The notes: generated by a model not told the origin, from the letters alone. Positions 42,012-51,427 are shown, counted from the stretch's first letter. The stretch is 64,000 nucleotides of DNA from Pseudomonas resinovorans NBRC 106553 (GCF_000412695.1 NC_021499.1:1-64000); one strand, 5' to 3'. A program made the numbers and translations.

Positions 42012-44060
42012 GTGACGCTGAGCAATCCCCTCCTGCAAGACTTCGACCTGCCGCCCTATTCCGCCATTCGTCCGGAACATGTCGAACCGGCCGTCGACCA
42101 GATCCTCGCCGACAACCGCGCGGCCATCGCCGAGCTGCTGGCGCGCCAGGATGGCGCCCCCACCTGGCAGGGCCTGGTGCAGGCCCTGGACGAACTGGGC
42201 GAGCGCCTGGGTCGCGCCTGGAGCCCGGTGAGCCACCTCAACGCGGTGTGCAACAGCGCCGAGCTGCGCAACGCCTATGAGGCCTGCCTGCCCAAGCTGT
42301 CCGAGTACTGGACCGAAATGGGCCAGAACCGTGCCCTGTTCCAGGCCTACGAGGCCTTGGCCAATGGCCCGGAGGCCGCCGGCTTCGAGGTGGCGCAGAA
42401 GACCATCCTCGAACACGCCCTGCGCGACTTCCGCCTGTCCGGCATCGACCTGCCGGCGGACCAGCAACAGCGTTACGGCGAAATCCAGATGAAGCTCTCG
42501 GAGCTGGGCAGCCGCTTCTCCAACCAGCTGCTGGACGCCACCCAGGCCTGGACCAAGGAAGTCCAGGATGAAGCCGTGCTGGCCGGCCTCACCGATTCGG
42601 CCAAGGCGCAGATGAAGCAGGCCGCCGAGGCCAAGGGCCTGGACGGCTGGCTGATCAGCCTGGAATTCCCCAGCTACTACGCGGTGATGACCTACGCCGA
42701 CGACCGCGCGTTGCGTGAAGAGGTCTATACCGCCTACAGCACCCGCGCCTCCGACCAGGGGCCCAATGCCGGGCAGAACGACAACGGCCCGGTGATGGCC
42801 GAGATCCTCGACTTGCGCCAGGAACTGGCCCGCCTGCTGGGCTTCGCGCATTTCTCCGAGCTCAGCCTCGCCACCAAGATGGCCGAGTCCACCGATCAGG
42901 TCCTGGGCTTCCTGCGGGACCTGGCCAAGCGCAGCAAACCCTTTGCCGCCAAGGACCTGGACGAGCTCAAGGCCTTTGCCGCCGAGCGGGGCGTGGCCGA
43001 TCTGAAGAGCTGGGACGTGGGTTACTTCGGCGAGAAGCTGCGCGAACAGCGCTACAGCATTTCCCAGGAAACCCTGCGCGCCTACTTCCCGGTGGACAAG
43101 GTCCTGTCGGGCCTCTTCGCCATCGTGCAGAAGCTCTACGGCATCGAGATCCGCGAGCTGTCCGGTTTCGATACCTGGCACCCGGACGTGCGCCTGTTCG
43201 AGATCAGCGAGAACGGCCAGCACGTCGGCCGCTTCTTCTTCGACCTCTACGCCCGCGCCAACAAGCGTGGCGGCGCCTGGATGGACGGTGCCCGCGACAA
43301 GCGCCGCAACGCCCGTGGCGAGGTGGTCGCGCCGGTGGCCAACCTGGTGTGCAACTTCACCCCCGCCGTTGGCGACAAGCCCGCGCTGCTGACCCACGAT
43401 GAAGTCACCACCCTGTTCCACGAATTCGGCCATGGCCTGCACCACCTGCTGACCCGCGTCGAGCATGCCGGCGCCTCCGGCATCAACGGCGTGGCCTGGG
43501 ACGCGGTGGAGCTGCCCAGCCAGTTCATGGAGAACTGGTGCTGGGAGCCCGAGGGCCTGGCGCTGATCTCCGGCCACTACCAGAGCGGCGAAGCCCTGCC
43601 CCAGGACCTGCTGGACAAGATGCTGGCGGCGAAGAACTTCCAGTCCGGCCTGATGATGGTGCGCCAGCTGGAGTTCTCCCTGTTCGACTTCGAACTGCAC
43701 GCCACCCACGGCGACGGCCGCAGCGTACTGGACGTGCTGGAAGCGATCCGGGGCGAGGTGGCGGTGATGCGTCCGCCGGCGTTCAACCGTTTCGCCAACA
43801 GCTTTGCGCACATCTTCGCCGGCGGTTACGCGGCCGGTTACTACAGCTACAAGTGGGCCGAAGTGCTGTCCGCCGACGCCTTCTCGCGCTTCGAGGAAGA
43901 AGGCGTGCTCAACGAAGCCACCGGCCGCGCCTTCCGCGAGGCCATCCTGGCCCGTGGCGGCTCCCAGGAGCCGATGGTGCTGTTCGTCGACTTCCGCGGC
44001 CGCGAGCCGTCCATCGACGCCCTGCTGCGCCATAGCGGCCTGTCGGAGGACGCAGCATGA
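42012..44060 (+). CDS. prlC: Oligopeptidase A (M3 family)
   Basis: PrlC is a cytoplasmic zinc metallopeptidase degrading signal peptides and other oligopeptides. About 682 residues are read from GTG at 42012, which has AGGTGA 6 nt upstream. The GTG at 42003 would add three residues. The catalytic motif is HEFGHGLHHLL (His470, Glu471, His474). Other blocks are RFFFDLYARANKRGGAWMDGARDK and GYYSYKWAEVLSADAF. The stop overlaps the start of the zinc-ribbon gene (ATGA). Confidence 0.96.
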   Translation: MTLSNPLLQDFDLPPYSAIRPEHVEPAVDQILADNRAAIAELLARQDGAPTWQGLVQALDELGERLGRAWSPVSHLNAVCNSAELRNAYEACLPKLSEYWTEMGQNRALFQAYEALANGPEAAGFEVAQKTILEHALRDFRLSGIDLPADQQQRYGEIQMKLSELGSRFSNQLLDATQAWTKEVQDEAVLAGLTDSAKAQMKQAAEAKGLDGWLISLEFPSYYAVMTYADDRALREEVYTAYSTRASDQGPNAGQNDNGPVMAEILDLRQELARLLGFAHFSELSLATKMAESTDQVLGFLRDLAKRSKPFAAKDLDELKAFAAERGVADLKSWDVGYFGEKLREQRYSISQETLRAYFPVDKVLSGLFAIVQKLYGIEIRELSGFDTWHPDVRLFEISENGQHVGRFFFDLYARANKRGGAWMDGARDKRRNARGEVVAPVANLVCNFTPAVGDKPALLTHDEVTTLFHEFGHGLHHLLTRVEHAGASGINGVAWDAVELPSQFMENWCWEPEGLALISGHYQSGEALPQDLLDKMLAAKNFQSGLMMVRQLEFSLFDFELHATHGDGRSVLDVLEAIRGEVAVMRPPAFNRFANSFAHIFAGGYAAGYYSYKWAEVLSADAFSRFEEEGVLNEATGRAFREAILARGGSQEPMVLFVDFRGREPSIDALLRHSGLSEDAA

Positions 44061-44323
44061 CCGCTACGCCGAAACGCTTCATCGCCGGGGCCGTATGCCC
44101 GGCGTGCAGCGAGATGGACAAGATCCAGATGTGGGACGAGGACGGCGTGCCGCACCGTGAGTGCGTCGTCTGTGGCTATGCCGACACCCTCAACGCCCAG
44201 GGCCAGTCGGTGCCCAAGGAGCTGGGCACGCGGGTCAACCAGCCCAAGTCCAAGCCGGCCGATCCCAAGGTGCAGGGGGTGCAGTTCTTCCCCAATCCCA
44301 AGCTGAAGAAACCCGGCGAATAA
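44057..44323 (+). CDS. YheV-family zinc-ribbon protein
   Basis: This 88-residue protein has two CxxC pairs (Cys14/Cys17 in AVCPACSEM and Cys36/Cys39 in ECVVCGYAD), forming a predicted zinc ribbon. Its basic C-terminus ends VQFFPNPKLKKPGE. It is the YheV-type family always found beside prlC in gamma-proteobacteria. Function is unknown. It is translationally coupled to prlC. Confidence 0.9.
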   Translation: MTATPKRFIAGAVCPACSEMDKIQMWDEDGVPHRECVVCGYADTLNAQGQSVPKELGTRVNQPKSKPADPKVQGVQFFPNPKLKKPGE

Positions 44324-44344
44324 CGCACGGGCCAAGGAGGGCTC

Positions 44345-45118
44345 ATGTGGCACCTGGTGTGTGGTGACAACGCGGTCGACGGGGTTGCCCGCGCCATTGG
44401 CGCCGACGCTGCCAAGGGCATCCGGGTATTGCACGATGACCTGGCGGTGGGACCGCTGGCGGATATCGAGCGGCCGCCCTGTGCGGCCCGCGCGGCATTC
44501 TGGCTGGAGGTCTGGCCCCAGGCGGTGACGCCCAGGCCCGACTTCGGCAGCGGTCTCAGCGGTGACGCCGATTGGCTAGCGGCCCTGGCGCAGCAAGCGC
44601 GGCCGGTGACCGTCTGGCACGGCGACAGCTGCTCCGAGCAACTGCTGCTGGCCCGCGTGGCCGCCGCCCTGGCGCACAGCGACCTGCCGTTCTGGGAAGT
44701 GGCCTGCGGTACCGGCGACGGCGGCGTCCGCACACGTCGCGCCGTGGCCATGATCGAACCCGAGGCGATGAGCGCCTACCACCAGCCGCGTCGGGTCGAG
44801 GCCGGGCGCAAGGCACAGCTGGCTGCGCAATGGCATGGCGCCGTGGCCGCCAATGCGGATATCCGCCGCTGGCGCGACGGCGATTTCCAGGGGGAGGACC
44901 ACGCAGTCGTGGATGCCATCTTCCTGGCGGCCTGCACGCCGGACTGGCAGCCGTTGCCCCGGGTGATGGCCGAGCTGATGGCGGGTGTCGACGGTTTCTT
45001 CGTCACCGATTTCTTCGCCTTCTGGCGCGCACGCGAGCTGGCTGACCAGGGCCGCGTCGAACTGGGTGGGACTGCCGGCCAGCATGGCTACGGTGGGCTT
45101 AACGTCCGTCTCGTTTGA
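44345..45118 (+). CDS. DUF1835 domain-containing protein
   Basis: This is a 257-residue soluble protein. The N-terminal MWHLVCGDNAVDGVARAI with VLHDDLAVGPLAD is the DUF1835 signature. The C-terminal part resembles the DUF3658-like region usually attached. A strong AAGGAGGG precedes the ATG at 44345. Function is unknown; it follows the yheV-like gene by 21 nt and may be part of the prlC transcript. Confidence 0.82.
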   Translation: MWHLVCGDNAVDGVARAIGADAAKGIRVLHDDLAVGPLADIERPPCAARAAFWLEVWPQAVTPRPDFGSGLSGDADWLAALAQQARPVTVWHGDSCSEQLLLARVAAALAHSDLPFWEVACGTGDGGVRTRRAVAMIEPEAMSAYHQPRRVEAGRKAQLAAQWHGAVAANADIRRWRDGDFQGEDHAVVDAIFLAACTPDWQPLPRVMAELMAGVDGFFVTDFFAFWRARELADQGRVELGGTAGQHGYGGLNVRLV

Positions 45119-45213
45119 TCTTGCCCTTGCAGGCGCGAATTCAATTGTGGTGACGAAATACACGGCGTTGACATGAGAACCGGTGCCGATCCCTGCCGTC
45201 CGGCAGAGACCCC

Positions 45214-45254
45214 TTGGCGTAGGAAAGGGCTATGTATACTGTATGAATATACAG
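45214..45254 (+). promoter_or_regulatory. SOS promoter with LexA box upstream of the radical SAM gene
   Basis: CTGTATGAATATACAG (45239-45254) is a perfect CTGT-N8-ACAG LexA box. It overlaps a -10 TATACT (45235-45240) with a -35 TTGGCG (45214-45219, spacing 15). The coding start is 17 nt downstream of the box, so LexA would block transcription. Confidence 0.88.
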
Positions 45255-45270
45255 CTATCGGAGCCCTGCC

Positions 45271-46329
45271 ATGCCTGCCCCTCTCCCGCCCCGTGGCCGT
45301 GGTACGGCCAGCAACCCGTTCAACCGCTTCGCCCCGACCACCTCGGTGGCTCTGGATGACGGCTGGTTCCAGGAAGTCCCGCCCAGCCGCGCCACCGAGG
45401 TACGGCTGGAAACCGCCAAGAGCATCATTACCCGCAACCAGTCGCCGGACCTGCCCTTCGACCGTTCGGTGAACCCCTACCGTGGCTGCGAACACGGCTG
45501 CATCTACTGCTACGCCAGGCCCAGCCACGCGTATTGGGACATGTCGCCGGGGCTGGATTTCGAGACCCGGCTGATCGCCAAGACCAACGCCGTGGCCCTG
45601 CTCGAACAACAGCTGTCCAAGCCCGGCTACCAGTGCGCGCCGATCAACCTCGGCTCCAACACCGACCCCTACCAGCCCATCGAACGGGAACACCGCCTCA
45701 CCCGGCAGACCCTCGAAGTGCTGCTGCGCTATCGGCATCCGGTGACCATAGTGACCAAGGGCTCGCTGGTGCTGCGTGACCTCGACCTGCTGACCGAGCT
45801 GGCGGAGCAGAACCTGGTGGCGGTGATGATCAGCCTGACCACCCTGGACGATGAGTTGAAACGCACCCTCGAACCCCGCGCCGCCGCTCCGTCCGCTCGT
45901 CTGCGGGCGATCCGCGTATTGCGCGAAAACCGCATTCCGGTGGGCGTGCTCTGCTCGCCGATGATCCCGATGATCAACGACATGGAACTGGAAAGCCTGC
46001 TGGAAGCGGCGCGCGACGCTGGTGCGCGGCAGGCGAACTACATGCTGCTGCGCCTGCCGAGGGAAGTGGCGCCACTGTTCGAGGAATGGCTGGAGGCGTA
46101 CTACCCGCAGCGCGCCCGTCATGTCATGAGCATCATCCGCCAGTGCCGGGGTGGCGAGGTCTACGACAGCCGCTTCGGTCACCGCTTCAAGGGCGAGGGA
46201 CCCTTCGCCGAGCTGCTGGCCCAGCGCTTCGCCGTGGCCATTCGCAAGCTCGGACTGAACCGCCGCCGCGACTATGAACTGGATTGTTCGCGCTTTTGTC
46301 CGCCGGGCGGACAGATGGCGTTACTTTAA
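45271..46329 (+). CDS. PA0069-family radical SAM protein, SOS-regulated
   Basis: This 352-residue radical SAM protein is related to spore photoproduct lyase (SplB-like). The cluster motif is RGCEHGCIYCYAR with Cys73, Cys77 and Cys80. A SAM-binding region follows (LGSNTDPYQPIERE). The ATG at 45271 has GGAG 7 nt upstream. The LexA box places it in the SOS regulon, as its P. aeruginosa orthologue PA0069 is reported to be. A role in DNA repair is plausible but not shown. A C-terminal Cys in LDCSRFCPPGGQMALL is conserved-looking. Confidence 0.9.
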   Translation: MPAPLPPRGRGTASNPFNRFAPTTSVALDDGWFQEVPPSRATEVRLETAKSIITRNQSPDLPFDRSVNPYRGCEHGCIYCYARPSHAYWDMSPGLDFETRLIAKTNAVALLEQQLSKPGYQCAPINLGSNTDPYQPIEREHRLTRQTLEVLLRYRHPVTIVTKGSLVLRDLDLLTELAEQNLVAVMISLTTLDDELKRTLEPRAAAPSARLRAIRVLRENRIPVGVLCSPMIPMINDMELESLLEAARDAGARQANYMLLRLPREVAPLFEEWLEAYYPQRARHVMSIIRQCRGGEVYDSRFGHRFKGEGPFAELLAQRFAVAIRKLGLNRRRDYELDCSRFCPPGGQMALL

Positions 46330-46440
46330 GGTGTGACTCGGCAGGCCGTAACGACTGTCCTGTAGGAATTCAAATGCCGTTAAACCGTGGATAATGGGCG
46401 GCATAACGACAAAATTCCTGAGATGACCGAGGTTGGCAGC

Positions 46441-47148
46441 ATGAGCAATGAGCATGACAAGCAAGGCGGTGAGAGTGCTGAAGAGGCGCTGCGGAACATA
46501 GTCGAGGGTCTCCAGCGCTTCCGCGACGAGGTGTTCCCGCAACAGGAAGAGTTGTTCAAGAAGCTCGCCCACGAGCAGAAACCCCGCGCCATGTTTATTA
46601 CCTGCGCCGACTCGCGCATCGTTCCCGAACTGATCACCCAGAGCTCGCCCGGCGACCTGTTCGTGACCCGCAACGTCGGTAACGTGGTCCCGCCCTACGG
46701 CCAGATGAACGGTGGCGTGTCCACCGCCATCGAGTTCGCGGTAATGGCCCTCGGCGTGCACCACATCATCATCTGCGGCCACTCCGACTGCGGCGCCATG
46801 AAGGCGGTGATGGACCCCCAGACCCTGGAACGCATGCCCACGGTGAAGGCCTGGCTGCGCCACGCCGAAGTGGCCAAGGTGGTGGTCCAGGAGAACTGCG
46901 GCTGCGCAAACCACGAAGCCCTGGGCGTGCTCACCGAGGAAAACGTGGTGGCCCAGCTCGACCACCTGCGCACCCACCCGTCGGTGGCGGCGCGCCTGGC
47001 CAGCGGCCAGTTGTTCATCCACGGCTGGGTGTATGACATCGAGACGTCGGTGATCCGCGCCTACGACGCCGAGCAGGGGCGTTTCCGCGCCATCGGCGAT
47101 GGTCCGCTGCCGATGGCTACGCCGCGGCCGCGCTACCAGGCGGAGTAA
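46441..47148 (+). CDS. Beta-class carbonic anhydrase
   Basis: This enzyme interconverts CO2 and bicarbonate. The 235-residue protein from ATG 46441 (GAGG 8 nt upstream) has zinc ligands Cys55 (FITCADSR with Asp57/Arg59), His114 and Cys117 (ICGHSDCGAM), the beta-CA pattern. In-frame ATGs at 46387 and 46423 would add residues without family support. A terminator follows. Confidence 0.94.
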   Translation: MSNEHDKQGGESAEEALRNIVEGLQRFRDEVFPQQEELFKKLAHEQKPRAMFITCADSRIVPELITQSSPGDLFVTRNVGNVVPPYGQMNGGVSTAIEFAVMALGVHHIIICGHSDCGAMKAVMDPQTLERMPTVKAWLRHAEVAKVVVQENCGCANHEALGVLTEENVVAQLDHLRTHPSVAARLASGQLFIHGWVYDIETSVIRAYDAEQGRFRAIGDGPLPMATPRPRYQAE

Positions 47149-47152
47149 GACG

Positions 47153-47179
47153 AAAAGGGCTGCGATTGCAGCCCTTTTT
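47153..47179 (+). terminator. Rho-independent terminator of the carbonic anhydrase gene
   Basis: GGGCTGC (47157-47163) pairs with GCAGCCC (47168-47174), flanked by AAAA and followed by TTTTT. It starts 5 nt after the stop. Confidence 0.92.
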
Positions 47180-47586
47180 CATGGTGCTTTGCGGGCTTTG
47201 TTGCTCGGCTCGTTTTTGCGTGGGCTGGGGGTTGTTGTTTCGCCTTCCCAGGCGACTTCCTTTGGCAGTCGTCGGAATGCCGCACCACCCAAAGGAAGCA
47301 AAAGGCTTGCCCCGACATCCGGGTTTGGCTTCGCCAAACTTCCCTCGCTCCATCCTTGCTCCGGGGGCGCGCCGCGAAGGGCCATCCATGGCCCTGCGCG
47401 GCTCTCGCGGCATCCATGCCTCTCGTCCCCCTCTACAACGATTCCGCTCGGCCTCCTGAAGGGGCGGTTTGCGCGGCCTCTGCTTCTCTGCCCCGCGTCA
47501 GGCTGGTATGGGCATCAGGTCTGTCTGTTGCTCGCCGCCGCGAGTCACCCCTCTCCCCCCAGGAGAGGGGCGGCGGAGATAGGTTC
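47180..47586. other. Non-coding GC-rich stretch with overlapping shadow ORFs
   Basis: Between the terminator and a family C repeat there are about 400 bp with many short overlapping ORFs on both strands and none with convincing ribosome sites. One minus-strand reading (FLWVVRHSDDCQRKSPGKAKQQPP) resembles sequence I recall as scattered repeats in Pseudomonas and Xanthomonas genomes. A SulP gene sits near this position in P. aeruginosa, so this may be a degenerate or repeat-derived replacement. I see no RNA gene here. Confidence 0.5.
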
Positions 47587-47654
47587 GTAGGGTGGGTTGA
47601 GTGGAACGATACCCACGCGGACAAGGCTGATGGGGACCTCAGGTTCAGCCCTAC
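47587..47654. repeat. Intergenic inverted repeat, family C, copy 2
   Basis: Outer ends GTAGGGTGGG (47587) and GCCCTAC (to 47654) are inverted, with ACGATACCCAC inside, matching copies at 33173 and 57165. Its right end supplies the TAG stop of the minus-strand gene starting at 48304. Confidence 0.7.
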
Positions 47655-48304
47655 GCGCGTTGCCCCTGGTTCAGCTCCAGCCCCACGCCCAGCTGTTGGG
47701 ACAGGCAGGGCCAGCGCTTCCAGGCCGCTTCCACCTTGGGGTCGTGAAGTTGCTGGCGGTAGGCCTGGGCCGAGGGCTGGCTGAACACCTCCTCCTCAAG
47801 CAGGCCGTCCACGGCGTGGTGCACCGCTTCATCCAGCTGGTTGGCGAACGGCTCGCCGATCAACTGATGGGCGATCAGGTTGGCCACGGTGGTGTCCAGC
47901 GGGATCAGCGGCTGGCCGAAATGCACGATGTAGCGGTCGTTGACCTCCTCCACCAGGCGATGGGCGAGGTAGGCCTCGTCGAGCAGGCCTTCGAGGCCAT
48001 CATGGCCGGCCATCAGCGCTGGCGGTTGCAGGAAGAATTGTTCGGCCACTTTGAGGACCGGCTTGATCCGCGACTCGATACCGGCTTCGCGGGCGACGTT
48101 GGCGGCGGCGTCCAGCACATCCGGCACCTGCTCCACGTAGGCGGCGATGAAGCGGGCGAGCACGCCCTGGGCATCATCTTCCGGCAGGCGGATCGCGGGG
48201 TGGAGGCTGGCGACCTGGGTTTCCAGTATCTGCTTGAGTTGGGCTGACGCGGCTTCGTTCTGGAGGGCGCGCTGAATGACTTCGCGCACTGCGGCGGTGT
48301 TCAT
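47651..48304 (-). CDS. Conserved hypothetical protein (PA0104-like position)
   Basis: The ATG at 48304 (MNTAAVREVIQRALQNEAAS) has AGGAGC 6 nt upstream, giving 217 residues. An ATG seven codons upstream is less likely. The protein is soluble and helical, with acidic tracts and no signal peptide or recognised motif. It sits just upstream of and divergent from the cox operon, where P. aeruginosa also has a hypothetical gene. Its last residues and stop overlap a repeat. Function is unknown. Confidence 0.8.
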   Translation of the reverse strand: MNTAAVREVIQRALQNEAASAQLKQILETQVASLHPAIRLPEDDAQGVLARFIAAYVEQVPDVLDAAANVAREAGIESRIKPVLKVAEQFFLQPPALMAGHDGLEGLLDEAYLAHRLVEEVNDRYIVHFGQPLIPLDTTVANLIAHQLIGEPFANQLDEAVHHAVDGLLEEEVFSQPSAQAYRQQLHDPKVEAAWKRWPCLSQQLGVGLELNQGQRA

Positions 48305-48507
48305 GACTGCTCCTGAAAAGGACATGCGTGGTGGACGTGAAGAGAAGACCTTAGCTTGCCTTGCGAAGCTGCTAAGACCGGATTGTCATAATTCCGTAGT
48401 GGTTATTCGGGTCGGATATAACAGCACTTTGCCACCCGCTGCCAACCCGTGTGAGCCGTGGCCTTTAGGACAAGGCTTACGCGCATTCGGCCATTTCCTG
48501 GACCGCG

Positions 48508-48535
48508 TTGCGCGCCGGAAGTCCGTGTCTATACT
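48508..48535 (+). promoter_or_regulatory. Predicted cox operon promoter, RpoS-like
   Basis: TTGCGC (48508-48513), a 16-bp spacer and TATACT (48530-48535) preceded by C (CTATACT) give a sigma-70/sigma-S type promoter. The C before the -10 is favoured by RpoS, and the P. aeruginosa cox operon is known to be RpoS dependent. The leader to coxB would be about 140 nt. The rest of the 375-bp gap (48305-48679) holds nothing else I can identify. Confidence 0.55.
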
Positions 48536-48679
48536 CCGACTCGAAAGGCATTACCTGATGGAACCCGACTGTGCACCTGCGTGCCGAGGTCGGCGGTCCG
48601 AGTTTTGGTAGTCCGGGCAGCCGTCCCCAAGCCGTTGGCCCAGCCGGCGGGATAACAAGAACGAGAAGGGGAACCCGCA

Positions 48680-49807
48680 ATGATGCGACATCCACGAGTC
48701 TGGATGGGACTCCTGCTGTGGTCTGTTCTAGCCCAGGCGGAGGCCGCCTGGACGGTCAATATGGCGCCCGGGGCCACCGAGGTCAGCCGCACCGTTTTCG
48801 ATTTGCACATGACCATCTTCTGGATCTGCGTCGTCATCGGCGTACTGGTCTTCGGTGCCATGTTCTGGTCGATGATCATCCACCGCCGCTCCACCGGACA
48901 GCAGCCATCGCACTTCCATGAAAGCACGACGGTCGAGATCCTCTGGACCGTCGTGCCCTTCGTCATCCTGGTGTTGATGGCGATTCCCGCCACCAAGACC
49001 CTGATCGACATCTACGACACCTCGGAATCCGACGTGGATATCCAGGTCACCGGCTACCAGTGGAAGTGGCACTACAAGTACCTGGGCCAGGACGTCGAGT
49101 TCTTCAGCAACCTGACCACGCCCTCCGAGCAGATCCACAACCAGGCGGAGAAGGGCGAGCATTACCTGCTGGAGGTGGACGAGCCGCTGGTGATCCCGGT
49201 GGGCGCCAAGGTGCGCTTCCTGATCACCGCCGCCGACGTGATCCACTCCTGGTGGGTGCCGGCCCTGGCGGTCAAGCGCGATGCCATTCCCGGCTTCGTC
49301 AACGAATCCTGGACCCGCGTCGACAAGCCCGGCCTCTACCGTGGCCAGTGCGCCGAGCTGTGCGGCAAGGACCATGGCTTCATGCCCATCGTGGTCGAGG
49401 CCAAGTCCAAGGAAGACTTCGCCAAGTGGCTGGCCGCACGCAAGGAAGAAACCGCCAAGCTCAAGGAGCTGACCGACAAGGAATGGACCCTGGAGGAACT
49501 GGTCGCGCGGGGTGACAAGGTCTACCACACCACCTGCGCCGCCTGTCACCAGGCCGAAGGCGAGGGCCTGCCGCCGATGTTCCCGGCGCTCAAGGGCTCG
49601 AAGATCGCCACCGGTCCCAAGGCCGATCACCTTTCCATCGTCTTCCACGGCAAGCCGGGCACCGCCATGGCGGCCTTCGGCAAGCAACTGTCCGAGGTCG
49701 ATATCGCCGCGGTCGTCACCTACGAGCGCAATTCCTGGGGTAACGCCACCGGGGACATGGTGACGCCCAAGGAAGTGCTGGCGCTGAAACAGGCGGAAAG
49801 CCAATGA
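48680..49807 (+). CDS. coxB: Cytochrome c oxidase subunit II with fused cytochrome c
   Basis: This is the CuA-bearing subunit of the heme-copper oxidase. The 375-residue protein has a signal peptide and two membrane helices (about 42-65 and 85-105). CuA ligands are His189, Cys224, Glu226, Cys228, His232 and Met235 (GQCAELCGKDHGFM). A C-terminal cytochrome c domain has CAACH (286-290). The fused c-domain marks a caa3-type enzyme. It is the first gene of the cox operon; the next gene begins about 30 nt later. Confidence 0.96.
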   Translation: MMRHPRVWMGLLLWSVLAQAEAAWTVNMAPGATEVSRTVFDLHMTIFWICVVIGVLVFGAMFWSMIIHRRSTGQQPSHFHESTTVEILWTVVPFVILVLMAIPATKTLIDIYDTSESDVDIQVTGYQWKWHYKYLGQDVEFFSNLTTPSEQIHNQAEKGEHYLLEVDEPLVIPVGAKVRFLITAADVIHSWWVPALAVKRDAIPGFVNESWTRVDKPGLYRGQCAELCGKDHGFMPIVVEAKSKEDFAKWLAARKEETAKLKELTDKEWTLEELVARGDKVYHTTCAACHQAEGEGLPPMFPALKGSKIATGPKADHLSIVFHGKPGTAMAAFGKQLSEVDIAAVVTYERNSWGNATGDMVTPKEVLALKQAESQ

Positions 49808-49836
49808 AAAAGACACCGGCCTATATGGAGACTGAC

Positions 49837-51426
49837 ATGAGTGCAGTGATCGACCACGATCATGCCGGGCATGATCACCACCACGGTCCGGCCAAGGGCC
49901 TGATGCGCTGGGTGCTGACCACCAACCACAAGGACATCGGCACCATGTACCTGTGGTTCAGCTTCGCCATGTTCCTGCTGGGCGGGTCCATGGCGATGGT
50001 GATCCGCGCCGAGCTGTTCCAGCCCGGCCTGCAGATAGTGCAGCCGGAATTCTTCAACCAGATGACCACCATGCATGGCCTGATCATGGTGTTCGGCGCC
50101 GTGATGCCGGCCTTCGTCGGCCTGGCCAACTGGATGATCCCGTTGATGATCGGCGCGCCGGACATGGCGTTGCCGCGCATGAACAACTTCAGCTTCTGGC
50201 TGCTGCCGGCGGCCTTCGGCCTGCTGGTGAGCACCCTGTTCAGCGCCGGCGGCGGGCCCAACTTCGGCTGGACCTTCTACGCGCCGCTATCGACCACCTA
50301 CGCGCCGGAAAGCGTCACCTTCTTCATCTTCGCCATCCACCTGATGGGCATCAGCTCGATCATGGGGGCGATCAACGTGATCGCCACCATTCTCAACCTG
50401 CGTGCCCCCGGCATGACGCTGATGAAGATGCCGCTGTTCGTCTGGACCTGGCTGATCACCGCCTTCCTGCTGATCGCGGTAATGCCGGTGCTGGCCGGCT
50501 GCGTGACCATGATGCTGATGGACATCCACTTCGGCACCAGCTTCTTCAACGCCGCCGGTGGTGGCGACCCCGTGCTGTTCCAGCACGTGTTCTGGTTCTT
50601 CGGCCACCCCGAGGTGTACATCATGATCCTGCCCGCCTTCGGTGCGGTCAGCGCGATCATCCCGGCCTTCGCGCGCAAGCCGTTGTTCGGCTACACCTCG
50701 ATGGTCTACGCCACCGCGTCCATCGCCTTCCTGTCCTTCATCGTCTGGGCGCACCACATGTTCACCGTGGGCATCCCGCTGACCGGTGAGCTGTTCTTCA
50801 TGTTCGCCACCATGCTGATCGCCGTGCCCACCGGGGTGAAGGTGTTCAACTGGGTGACCACCATGTGGGAAGGCTCGCTGACCTTCGAGACGCCGATGCT
50901 GTTCGCCGTGGCCTTCGTCATCCTGTTCACCATCGGCGGTTTCTCCGGCCTGATGCTGGCCATCGCCCCGGCGGACTTCCAGTACCACGACACCTACTTC
51001 GTGGTGGCGCACTTCCACTACGTGCTGGTGCCCGGCGCCATCTTCGGCATCTTCGCCTCGGCCTACTTCTGGCTGCCGAAATGGACGGGCCACATGTACG
51101 ACGAGACCCTCGGCAAGCTGCACTTCTGGATGAGCTTCATCGGCATGAACATGGCCTTCTTCCCCATGCACTTCGTGGGACTGGCAGGCATGCCGCGGCG
51201 GATCCCGGACTACAACCTGCAGTTCGCCGACTTCAACATGATCTCTTCCATCGGTGCCTTCACCTTCGGCGCTACCCAGTTCCTCTTCCTGTTCATCGTC
51301 ATCAAGTGCATCCGTGGTGGCGCCAAGGCCCCGGCCAAGCCTTGGGACGGTGCCGAGGGGCTGGAGTGGACGGTGCCTTCGCCGGCGCCCTATCACACCT
51401 TCAGCACGCCGCCGGAAGTGAAGTGA
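49837..51426 (+). CDS. coxA: Cytochrome c oxidase subunit I
   Basis: This is the catalytic subunit with heme a, heme a3 and CuB. The ATG at 49837 has GGAG 6 nt upstream and gives 529 residues starting MSAVIDHDHAGHDHHHG, a histidine-rich N-terminus. An in-frame ATG at 49804 is less likely. It has twelve membrane helices, heme and CuB landmarks TMHGLIMVF, FFGHPEVYI (proton-channel Glu and Tyr-crosslink His), WAHHMFTVG and HDTYFVVAHFHYVL. Confidence 0.97.
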   Translation: MSAVIDHDHAGHDHHHGPAKGLMRWVLTTNHKDIGTMYLWFSFAMFLLGGSMAMVIRAELFQPGLQIVQPEFFNQMTTMHGLIMVFGAVMPAFVGLANWMIPLMIGAPDMALPRMNNFSFWLLPAAFGLLVSTLFSAGGGPNFGWTFYAPLSTTYAPESVTFFIFAIHLMGISSIMGAINVIATILNLRAPGMTLMKMPLFVWTWLITAFLLIAVMPVLAGCVTMMLMDIHFGTSFFNAAGGGDPVLFQHVFWFFGHPEVYIMILPAFGAVSAIIPAFARKPLFGYTSMVYATASIAFLSFIVWAHHMFTVGIPLTGELFFMFATMLIAVPTGVKVFNWVTTMWEGSLTFETPMLFAVAFVILFTIGGFSGLMLAIAPADFQYHDTYFVVAHFHYVLVPGAIFGIFASAYFWLPKWTGHMYDETLGKLHFWMSFIGMNMAFFPMHFVGLAGMPRRIPDYNLQFADFNMISSIGAFTFGATQFLFLFIVIKCIRGGAKAPAKPWDGAEGLEWTVPSPAPYHTFSTPPEVK

Positions 51427-51427
51427 C

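Noticed and set aside
47117..47417. Minus-strand ORFs in the carbonic anhydrase-downstream region as genes
   Set aside because: They overlap in several frames, run into the terminator and lack start signals. They look like a repeat sequence read by chance.
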